Part shown: one piece after another, positions 1 to 5,416 of the stretch | How positions within the stretch are numbered: the stretch's first letter is position 1 | Layout of the letters: each line of letters starts with the position of its first letter | Assembly (NCBI GenBank): GCA_009469685.1 | Contig: SSTA01000251.1 | Span: 1-5,416 of the forward strand | DNA length: 5,416 bases | Direction: 5' to 3' | From: Azonexaceae bacterium | GTDB lineage: Bacteria > Pseudomonadota > Gammaproteobacteria > Burkholderiales > Rhodocyclaceae | Notes under the pieces: model-generated | The model's database searches: none | Seen by the model: the letters and a program-made list of their open reading frames with translations, nothing else | Told to the model about the DNA's origin: nothing | Translations under genes and position numbers: made by a program

Positions 1-1
1 G

Positions 2-142
2 ATTCTTGGCGACGGGCTGCGGCGACTTAAGTACGACCCTCCCGAGATGCTCCTCCGGGCGACCGAGATAGACGCGGCCTCCGCGGACCCGGCAATTCTA
101 CTTGGATCGGCGCCTTCGTGGCACGTCTTGGCCCTCGATTGA
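2..142 (+). CDS. C-terminal end of an unidentified protein (5' partial)
   Basis: An open frame enters from the left edge and ends at TGA 140-142, giving about 46 residues that finish in SWHVLALD. It is the longest open stretch at this edge and sits just ahead of the permease gene, so it may be the previous gene of the same transport operon. The tail does not resemble the usual C-terminus I know for PhnC-type ATPases or PhnD-type binding proteins, so I assign no function. The fragment is short enough that an open frame could occur by chance in GC-rich DNA. Confidence is therefore limited. Confidence 0.4.
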   Translation: MLGDGLRRLKYDPPEMLLRATEIDAASADPAILLGSAPSWHVLALD

Positions 143-157
143 CTCCCCAATTTTCCG

Positions 158-165
158 AAGGGGAG
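158..165 (+). promoter_or_regulatory. Shine-Dalgarno-like site ahead of the permease gene
   Basis: The purine run AAGGGGAG is the only strong Shine-Dalgarno-like sequence between the upstream stop (142) and the permease. It lies about 43 bases before the GTG at 209, too far to serve that start, but only 7 bases before an in-frame CTG at 173. The nearest upstream in-frame stop is TAA 167-169. This site therefore bears on the choice of permease start. Confidence 0.4.
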
Positions 166-208
166 CTAAGCTCTGGCGGATTCTTCCGAGCCACCTCATC
201 GATCGCCC

Positions 209-1762
209 GTGACGCCCCTGCCTCTGCGCGACCCCGCCGCCCCCGCCCGCCTCGCCGGCATCCTAGCGGCGGTCGTCATCCTCTGGCCTCTGCTGCAGGC
301 GGCCGAGGTCAAGCCGGGGGTCCTCTTCGATGCGGGGAATATCAAAGTCGTCGGCCGTTTCCTGAGCGGATTCCTGCCGCCGGAAACGGGCGCCGAATTC
401 TTGGGCTTTCTTGGCCAGGCGACGCTGGAGACCCTGGCCATTGCCACCGCAGGCATGACCTTGGCCTTGGGCCTCGCCATCCCCTTGGCCTACCTGGCCA
501 GCGGCGCAGGCCGGGAAACGATGACGCTCAATCCTGTCTCCCGTGCCCTGCTGGTCGTCCTGCGCGGAGTTCCGGAATTGGTCTGGGCGCTGATTTTCGT
601 GCGGGTCTTCGGCCTCGGGCCTGCAGCCGGCGTCCTCGCCCTGGGGCTGACCTACGGCGGCATGCTGGCCAAGGTTTACGGAGAAATCCTCGAATCCGTC
701 GACCGGCGCCCGGCGGACGCGTTGCGCCGGTCCGGCGCCAGCCGGCCCCTGGCCATCGTCTACGGCCTCTTGCCTCAGGCGGCGGGAGAACTGGTCTCGT
801 ACACCGTCTATCGCTGGGAATGCGCCATCCGGGCCTCGGTCGTCATGGGCTTTGTCGGTGCCGGCGGCCTCGGACAACTGATGGACCAGGCGATGAAGAT
901 GCTCAATGGCGGTGAAGCCGCGAGCATCCTGGCGGTCTTCGTCATTCTGGTCCTCGGCGCCGATGCCTTGTCGCGACAGCTTCGCCGCTACCTGGATCGG
1001 GCACCGCCCCCACGGCCGGCTGCTTTCGGAATCCCGGCCGGCCTTGGGCTAGCCCTTCTGGCTCTGGCGATCGGCGGCAGTTTCGGCTTTCTCGACTTCA
1101 GGCCGGGAGCCCTATTCTCGGGAGAGGCCCTGGCAGCGATCGGCGACTTCATCATCGGATTCTACCCGCCGGATCTTTCCGCCGACTGGCTGACCCGGGT
1201 CATTCGGGCCACCTGGGAGACCCTGGCCATTTCGGCGGTGGGTACCCTCTTCGCAGCCGGGGCGGGCCTCGTTCTGGCACTTCCCCGGCGCCGCTGGGGC
1301 GTCAACCTTGTGCTCAACCTGCTGCGATCGGTGCCCGAGCTGGTCTGGGCCACGCTGACCGCGCTCTGCGTGGGAATCGGTCCCTTCGCGGGCGTTCTGG
1401 CGCTGGCGCTACATACGACCGGAGTTCTTGGACGGCTCTATGCCGAGGCCCTCCAGAACGCTCCCCCGGCGCCGCACTCCGCTCTGACCCGGGCCGGGGC
1501 GGGACCCTTCGCGGCCTTCTTCTACGGAACTCTCCCGATAGCACTGCCTCAGGGAGTGGCCTACACCCTCTACCGTTGGGAGATGAACATCCGCATGGCG
1601 GCAATCCTTGGCTTCGTAGGCGCCGGCGGACTGGGGCAACTCCTTTATGTCGAGCTTTCCCTCTTTCACCACGCCCAGGCGGCAACGGTCATCGCGGCAA
1701 TGCTCGGCCTGTCTATCCTCGTCGATCTCGCCAGCGCCAAGCTAAGAAAGGCCATGGGCTGA
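209..1762 (+). CDS. phnE: Fused double-domain PhnE-type ABC transporter permease
   Basis: This is an inner-membrane permease of the phosphonate/phosphite ABC importer family. It would form the channel fed by a periplasmic binding protein and driven by a PhnC-like ATPase. The 517 residues are about twice the usual single PhnE length (roughly 260-280) because two homologous halves are fused. Near-repeats are RGVPELVWAL (119-128) and RSVPELVWAT (373-382), YTVYRWECAIR (198-208) and YTLYRWEMNIR (452-462), and GFVGAGGLGQL (214-224 and 468-478). EAA-type coupling loops lie near 157-191 and 411-445. Hydrophobic segments occur in each half, with an extra one at about 12-31 and another at 275-293 that opens the second half. 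The start shown is GTG 209, which has no Shine-Dalgarno; an in-frame CTG at 173 has a good one and would add 12 residues. The substrate (phosphonate, phosphite or another oxyanion) cannot be told from the permease. The ATPase and binding protein are outside the window. Confidence 0.9.
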   Translation: MTPLPLRDPAAPARLAGILAAVVILWPLLQAAEVKPGVLFDAGNIKVVGRFLSGFLPPETGAEFLGFLGQATLETLAIATAGMTLALGLAIPLAYLASGAGRETMTLNPVSRALLVVLRGVPELVWALIFVRVFGLGPAAGVLALGLTYGGMLAKVYGEILESVDRRPADALRRSGASRPLAIVYGLLPQAAGELVSYTVYRWECAIRASVVMGFVGAGGLGQLMDQAMKMLNGGEAASILAVFVILVLGADALSRQLRRYLDRAPPPRPAAFGIPAGLGLALLALAIGGSFGFLDFRPGALFSGEALAAIGDFIIGFYPPDLSADWLTRVIRATWETLAISAVGTLFAAGAGLVLALPRRRWGVNLVLNLLRSVPELVWATLTALCVGIGPFAGVLALALHTTGVLGRLYAEALQNAPPAPHSALTRAGAGPFAAFFYGTLPIALPQGVAYTLYRWEMNIRMAAILGFVGAGGLGQLLYVELSLFHHAQAATVIAAMLGLSILVDLASAKLRKAMG

Positions 1763-1765
1763 GAT

Positions 1766-1795
1766 CTGAATGCCGGATAAGTGCAGTGCTATAGT
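1766..1795 (+). promoter_or_regulatory. Candidate extended -10 promoter for the histidine kinase
   Basis: In the 71-base gap between the permease stop and the kinase start, TATAGT (1790-1795) matches five of six bases of the sigma-70 -10 consensus and is preceded by TGC, forming an extended -10 (TGnTATAGT). A poor -35 match, CTGAAT (1766-1771), lies 18 bases upstream, as is common with extended -10 promoters. Transcription would begin near 1802, leaving a leader of about 32 bases. No terminator was seen after the permease, so read-through is also possible. This is a motif call only. Confidence 0.35.
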
Positions 1796-1833
1796 GATTC
1801 CGTCGTGCAGCTCGGAAATGTCCTTCGCTTCCC

Positions 1834-3822
1834 ATGAGCTCCTCTAGATTGCACCGTCAATTGCTGCTGGTCGCCGCCGTGCTGTGGACGGCGACGCTTG
1901 CCGGTTCCCTGGCCTGGAATCTGAAGCGCGCGGAGGAGCAGGTAATGGCCATGGCCTACGCCGAGGCCCGCGCCAACCTCAATAAGGACATCACCTTGCG
2001 TCGCTGGGGAACTCAGCATGGCGGGGTCTACGTGCCCATTACCGAGACGCAGAAATCGATTCCCTGGCTGTCGCACGTTCTCGACCGGGATGTCGAAACC
2101 ACTGACGGACGGAAACTGACCCTGTTGAATCCGGCGTCGATGTTGCGTCAGATGATGGATCTATACGCCGAAACCTATGGCGTTCAGGGGCGGATTACCG
2201 GGCTAAAGTACCTCAACCCATCCAACGCGCCCGATCCATGGGAAAAGGAGCAACTCGAGCGCTTCACCCGCGGTGAAGCGACTGAGGTTTGGGCCGTCGC
2301 GGATATCTCGGGAAAGCAGCATCTGCGCTATTTGCGAGCCATGTTCATGGAACCGGGATGCGACAAGTGTCACGCCATCCTGGGCTACAAGACCGGAGAC
2401 ATGCGTGGCGCGACGGGACTCAATCTGCCGCTTGCGCCCTATCTGGATCAGATTCGCGACAGTCGTTTCAACCTGGGTGTCAGCCACCTGCTGATCTGGG
2501 CGGCCGGACTGGCCGGATTGATGTTGGCCCACCGGCTGCTAAGCTCGGCAACCCGGGAACGCGAACGGGTCGAGGACGAATTGCGTGCCCATCGCGATCA
2601 ACTCGAAGAGATGGTCGCCCACAGGACGGCAGCGCTTTCCGAGGCAGTCGCCAAAGCCGAGGAGGCCAGCCAGGCCAAGAGCGCCTTCCTCGCCAACATC
2701 AGCCACGAGATTCGCACGCCGCTCAACGCCATCACGGGGATCGGCCACATTCTGCGCCGGGATGCGAGGACTCCGAACCAGATTGGGCTGTTCGACAAGA
2801 TGGAAACGGCGAGTCGACATCTGCTCGACGTCATCAATGCCGTCCTCGATCTCTCCAAAATCGAATCGGGTAAATTGACTCTGGAGGCGGCGCCCTTTCT
2901 GCTGCCCGCCGTCATCGCCAATGCGGTTTCCATCGCCCACGACCGGGCGATCGCCAAAGGACTGCTCATTGAGGTCGCAGCGGAAGAGGACATTCCTGAC
3001 CGGCTGATCGGCGACGCGACGCGCGTACAGCAAGCGCTGCTCAACTACCTGGGCAATGCCGTCAAATTCACCGAAAAGGGAACGATCACCCTGGCCACCC
3101 GGATGCTGGCCCTCGACGAGGACAACGTGCGGATTCGTTTCGAGGTTCGCGATAGCGGCCCTGGAATTCCTCCTGAGCAGATTTCGCGGCTGTTCTCCGA
3201 CTTCGAGCAGGGGGACAACTCGACTACCCGCCGCTATGGCGGCACCGGTCTCGGGTTGGCGATCACCCGCAAGCTCGCTCGACTCATGGACGGCGATGCC
3301 GGGGTCGAGAGTTCGGTTGGCGTCGGCAGCACCTTCTGGTTCACCGCCCGCTTCGAGCGCGACCACTCCGTGAAATCCACGGCCAGCCCCACTGGGCCTG
3401 CGGAAGCTTGCAGCGTGGATTTGGCCAAACAACGCGTACTCCTGGTCGAAGACGATCCCATCAACCGCGAAATCGCTCTCGAATTTCTGGCGGAGATCGG
3501 CGTTCGCGCCGAGGTCGCCTGCGATGGCGCCGAAGCGGTCGAAATGGCCGCTCGGTCTGCCTATGACTTGATTCTGATGGACATGCAGATGCCAAAACTG
3601 GACGGACTCAAGGCCGCTCGGCGCATCCGCGAGTCCCGGAGCGACGTGCCCATCGTGGCCATGACCGCCAACGCCTTTGGCGAGGACCGCGCCAACTGTA
3701 TCGCGGCGGGGATGGACGATTTCATCAGCAAACCCGTAGACCCGGACCAACTTCAAACGAAGGTCAGGGAATGGTTGTCGGGCGCCGCGAGGAAAGCACG
3801 CGTCTCGCCGACCGATTCCTGA
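1834..3822 (+). CDS. Membrane hybrid histidine kinase with Tll0287-like haem-c sensor domain
   Basis: This 662-residue protein is a sensor kinase with a fused receiver. A transmembrane helix lies at about 9-27. A periplasmic domain (about 28-214) follows and ends with CDKCH (176-180), a CxxCH haem-c motif typical of the Tll0287-like/DUF3365 family. A second helix spans about 215-234, followed by a charged, probably coiled-coil linker (240-280). HisKA carries the phospho-acceptor H291 in [11 protein letters not shown]. The HATPase domain has an N box near N404/N408, DSGPGI (440-445) and GGTGLGLAI (469-477). The receiver (about 533-650) has the acidic pocket E539-D541, phospho-acceptor D583, T611 and K633, so all catalytic residues look intact. 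There is no Hpt or DNA-binding domain; output must go through a separate partner. ATG 1834 is the first possible start after the in-frame stop at 1795-1797, although its Shine-Dalgarno is weak. By family, it probably senses redox state or a small ligand at the haem; the ligand is unknown. Confidence 0.93.
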   Translation: MSSSRLHRQLLLVAAVLWTATLAGSLAWNLKRAEEQVMAMAYAEARANLNKDITLRRWGTQHGGVYVPITETQKSIPWLSHVLDRDVETTDGRKLTLLNPASMLRQMMDLYAETYGVQGRITGLKYLNPSNAPDPWEKEQLERFTRGEATEVWAVADISGKQHLRYLRAMFMEPGCDKCHAILGYKTGDMRGATGLNLPLAPYLDQIRDSRFNLGVSHLLIWAAGLAGLMLAHRLLSSATRERERVEDELRAHRDQLEEMVAHRTAALSEAVAKAEEASQAKSAFLANISHEIRTPLNAITGIGHILRRDARTPNQIGLFDKMETASRHLLDVINAVLDLSKIESGKLTLEAAPFLLPAVIANAVSIAHDRAIAKGLLIEVAAEEDIPDRLIGDATRVQQALLNYLGNAVKFTEKGTITLATRMLALDEDNVRIRFEVRDSGPGIPPEQISRLFSDFEQGDNSTTRRYGGTGLGLAITRKLARLMDGDAGVESSVGVGSTFWFTARFERDHSVKSTASPTGPAEACSVDLAKQRVLLVEDDPINREIALEFLAEIGVRAEVACDGAEAVEMAARSAYDLILMDMQMPKLDGLKAARRIRESRSDVPIVAMTANAFGEDRANCIAAGMDDFISKPVDPDQLQTKVREWLSGAARKARVSPTDS

Positions 3823-3920
3823 CTGGCTTTCCTTACTCGTTGCAATCTCAGCGGGCGCGCGTTTCAGCCGGAACGTCTCCGAACGCACTTTTCGCCTCCG
3901 GAAACCCACAGCCCACCCAG

Positions 3921-3932
3921 GGCCGATCGGCC
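3921..3932. repeat. 12-bp perfect palindrome GGCCGATCGGCC
   Basis: The sequence equals its own reverse complement over 12 bases and lies at the boundary between the GC-rich and AT-rich halves of the intergenic region. As RNA it could form only a 4-bp stem with a GATC loop and is followed by GAAAAAG rather than a T-run, so it is a poor terminator. A protein-binding operator or a chance palindrome in GC-rich DNA are both possible. Confidence 0.4.
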
Positions 3933-3994
3933 GAAAAAGTACTTATTTCACAAAGATTTAGTGGAAAACATTTCATTTATTGTCTAGTCTGGAA

Positions 3995-4010
3995 GGGCAC
4001 TACCTGTGCA
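3995..4010 (+). promoter_or_regulatory. Sigma-54-like -24/-12 element overlapping a small dyad
   Basis: GGGCAC (3995-4000) and GTGCA (4006-4010) place GG and GC exactly 10 bases apart, as in the sigma-54 consensus TGGCACG-N4-TTGCA; the core GGCAC and TGCA both match. The same bases form a dyad, GCAC-N5-GTGC (3997-4009), so an operator is an alternative reading. Against a real promoter, a start 12 bases past the GC would fall near 4021, removing the ribosome binding site at 4013-4020 from the transcript. Confidence 0.25.
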
Positions 4011-4012
4011 TC

Positions 4013-4020
4013 GGAGGAGA
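4013..4020 (+). promoter_or_regulatory. Ribosome binding site fixing the formate dehydrogenase start at 4029
   Basis: GGAGGAGA is a near-perfect Shine-Dalgarno with 8 bases before ATG 4029. It supports this start over the longer open frame from ATG 3771, which would overlap the end of the kinase gene and place 86 unrelated residues before the Tat signal. Confidence 0.85.
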
Positions 4021-4028
4021 CATACAAA

Positions 4029-5416
4029 ATGAACGTTACACGGCGACAGTTCTTCAGAGTCTGCGCCGCGGGGCTTGGGGGGTCGTCCATCGCCATGATG
4101 GGCTTCTCGCCGACGGCTGCCCTGGCGGAAGTGCGGGCTTTCAAACTGGCCCGCGCCACCGAGACACGGAATACCTGTCCGTATTGCTCGGTGTCCTGCG
4201 GAGTCCTCATCTACACCACCGGCGACAAGTCCAAGAATGCCCATTCGGAGATCATCCACATCGAGGGCGACCCGGACAATCCGGTGAACCGCGGAACGCT
4301 CTGTCCCAAGGGCGCCGGCTTGAAGGACATGATCCACAGCGCCAACCGCCTGAAGTGGCCGGAGGTGCGCGAGGCGGGCACGGCGGAATGGAAGCGGATT
4401 TCCTGGTCCGACGCCTTCGACCGCATCGCCAAGCACATGAAGGCCGACCGGGACGCCAATTTCATGGCCCAGAACGCCGACGGCGTCACCGTCAATCGCT
4501 GGACCAGCACGGGCTACCTGGCCTCATCGGCCGCCCAGAACGAAGTCGGCTATCTGACGGTCAAGACGCTTAGAGCCCTGGGCATTACGTCCCTCGATAC
4601 CCAGGCGCGCATTTGACACGCTCCCACGGTGGCCAGTCTGGCTCCGAGTTTTGGGCGTGGCGCGATGACCAACCACTGGGTGGACATCAAGAATGCCGAT
4701 CTCGTCTTCGTCATGGGCGGCAACCCCGCCGAAGCGCATCCCTGCGGCTTCAAGTGGGTGATCGAGGCAAAGAAGACCCGCAAGGCCAAGCTCGTCGTCG
4801 TCGATCCGCGCTTCAACCGTACGGCCTCCGTCGCCGACTATTACGCGCCGATCCGCGCCGGCACCGACATCGCCTTTCTGGGCGGCGTCATCCATTACCT
4901 GCTGGCCAACGACAAGCTCCACCACGATTACGTCAAGGCTTACACCAACGCATCCTTCCTCGTCGACCCGGCCTTCAAGTTCGAGGACGGCATTTTCTCC
5001 GGCTACAGCGAGGAGAAGCGCAGCTACGGCAAGGACACCTGGAAGTACCAACTGGGCGAGGACGGCTTCGCCAAGGTGGACGATACCCTGCAGGATCCGC
5101 AATGCGTCTTCCAGTTGATGAAGGCCCACTACGCCCGCTACACGCCGGATGTCGTCAGCAAGATCACCGGCACGCCCAAGGATGCCTTCCTCAAAGTCTG
5201 CGAATACATCGCCGACACGGCGGCGCCCAACAAGACGATGACCAACCTCTACGCCCTGGGCTGGACCGAGCATTCCGTCGGCTCCCAGAACATCCGCTGC
5301 ATGGCCATCATCCAACTGCTGCTGGGCAACATGGGCATGGCGGGGGGCGGCATCAATGCCCTGCGCGGCCACGCCAACGTCCAGGGCATCACCGACTTCG
5401 CCCTCTACGCCCAGAA
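4029..5416 (+). CDS. fdnG: Selenocysteine-containing formate dehydrogenase catalytic (alpha) subunit, 3' partial
   Basis: This is the molybdopterin (bis-MGD) subunit of a respiratory formate dehydrogenase of the FdnG/FdoG type. It oxidises formate to CO2 in the periplasm and passes electrons through an iron-sulfur beta subunit and a cytochrome b gamma subunit to quinone. The N-terminus has a twin-arginine signal (TRRQFFR, 4-10) with likely cleavage after ALA (31-33), implying export of the folded, cofactor-loaded enzyme. Cysteines C50, C53, C57 and C92 would bind a 4Fe-4S cluster, and K94 follows. The in-frame TGA 4614-4616 is codon 196, and translation continues with HAPTVASLAPSFGRGAMTNH, closely matching the E. 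coli protein from memory. Sec196, H197 and R446 fall at the same numbers as the E. coli FdnG active-site residues. About 462 of roughly 1000 residues are present; the gene runs off the right edge. The fdnH and fdnI partners are expected downstream. The symbol could equally be fdoG or fdhA. Confidence 0.96.
4614..4658 (+). promoter_or_regulatory. Bacterial SECIS element for selenocysteine insertion at TGA 4614-4616
   Basis: A hairpin inside the coding region starts at the UGA. Numbering U of UGA as 1, the lower stem pairs A5-G7 with C43-U45 and C10-A13 with U39-G42, leaving C8-U9 bulged. The apical stem pairs G15-G16 with C31-C32 and G18-C21 with G27-U30 (including one G-U pair), closing a five-base loop AGUCU. 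The bulged U17 and loop G23-U24, which SelB recognises in the E. coli fdhF and fdnG elements, occupy the same positions. SelB with GTP and Sec-tRNA would bind here to recode the UGA. The fold was done by hand. Confidence 0.9.

Larger units (their letters stand above)
3823..4028 (+). promoter_or_regulatory. Intergenic control region ahead of the formate dehydrogenase gene
   Basis: This 206-base gap has no convincing gene. Its first half is GC-rich with only weak, imperfect hairpins and no T-tract, so I call no terminator. From about 3933 it becomes AT-rich, unlike the surrounding coding DNA, as expected of a promoter region. A -35-like TTCACA (3947-3952, five of six bases) is followed 18 bases later by a poor -10 (TTTCAT, 3971-3976). 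An imperfect dyad pairs TTTCAC (3946-3951) with GTGGAAA (3961-3967). No clear FNR box (TTGAT-N4-ATCAA) was seen. The promoter controlling the formate dehydrogenase probably lies here, but which element is used is not settled. Confidence 0.5.

Noticed and set aside
118..915. 265-codon + strand open frame overlapping the permease start
   Set aside because: It is an Arg/Pro/Gly-rich low-complexity translation in a shifted frame over the permease; no motifs or plausible fold.
1763..1833. Possible small gene from ATG 1818 ahead of the kinase
   Set aside because: It reaches a stop after nine codons and is out of frame with the kinase.
3862..3904. Possible terminator hairpin pairing CCGGA with TCCGG after the kinase
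   Set aside because: The stem is short and bulged, the loop is about 25 bases and no T-run follows, so it does not meet an intrinsic terminator pattern.
2539..3909. 456-codon open frame on the - strand opposite the kinase
   Set aside because: It is antisense to a kinase whose motifs are all intact; the composition (rich in G, R, E, V, D and Q) is typical of shadows in GC-rich coding DNA and shows no domain I recognise.
4001..4007. TACCTGT as a NarL heptamer
   Set aside because: It matches TACYYMT at six of seven positions, but a single near-match is expected by chance and no second, properly spaced heptamer was found.
3771..4616. Long + strand open frame starting inside the kinase gene and ending at TGA 4616
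   Set aside because: The true start is ATG 4029, with a strong Shine-Dalgarno and a Tat signal; the first 86 codons are intergenic or kinase DNA in another frame, and the TGA is a selenocysteine codon rather than an end.
4524..5372. 282-codon open frame on the - strand opposite the formate dehydrogenase
   Set aside because: It is a shadow of the post-TGA half of the formate dehydrogenase, whose + strand translation is clearly conserved.

Overview
The window is GC-rich and densely coding, with every recognisable gene on the + strand. It looks like part of a respiratory, facultatively anaerobic proteobacterium chromosome. The lineage below phylum cannot be fixed from this stretch; Rhodospirillales-like alphaproteobacteria or a betaproteobacterium would both fit. 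The organism must decode UGA as selenocysteine, because the formate dehydrogenase gene needs it, so selA, selB, selC and selD are expected elsewhere in the genome.

Layout. (1) Positions 2-142 hold the last 46 codons of an unidentified upstream gene. (2) Positions 209-1762 (possibly starting at a CTG at 173) encode a double-length PhnE-type ABC permease: two homologous permease domains fused head to tail, of the phosphonate/phosphite importer class. (3) After a 71-base gap with a candidate extended -10 promoter comes a membrane hybrid histidine kinase (1834-3822). It has a periplasmic Tll0287-like (DUF3365) sensor domain with a CxxCH haem-c motif, then HisKA, HATPase and a C-terminal receiver. 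(4) A 206-base intergenic region (3823-4028) is AT-rich in its second half. It contains a 12-bp perfect palindrome and a GG-N10-GC sigma-54-like element overlapping a small dyad just before a strong Shine-Dalgarno. (5) From 4029 to the window end runs the catalytic subunit of a periplasmic, membrane-anchored formate dehydrogenase (FdnG/FdoG type). It is interrupted in conventional translation by an in-frame TGA at 4614-4616. This TGA is selenocysteine codon 196, and a bacterial SECIS hairpin follows it directly.

How the parts relate. The permease belongs with the upstream gene in an uptake locus whose other components lie outside the window. The haem-c kinase sits between that locus and the formate dehydrogenase and is probably transcribed separately from both. 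A redox- or gas-sensing kinase next to a respiratory formate dehydrogenase suggests that it may help control respiratory metabolism, but no DNA-binding response regulator is present here and the link is inference. The clearest annotation trap is the selenocysteine TGA: a conventional gene finder will end the gene at 4616 and also pick a false upstream start at 3771.
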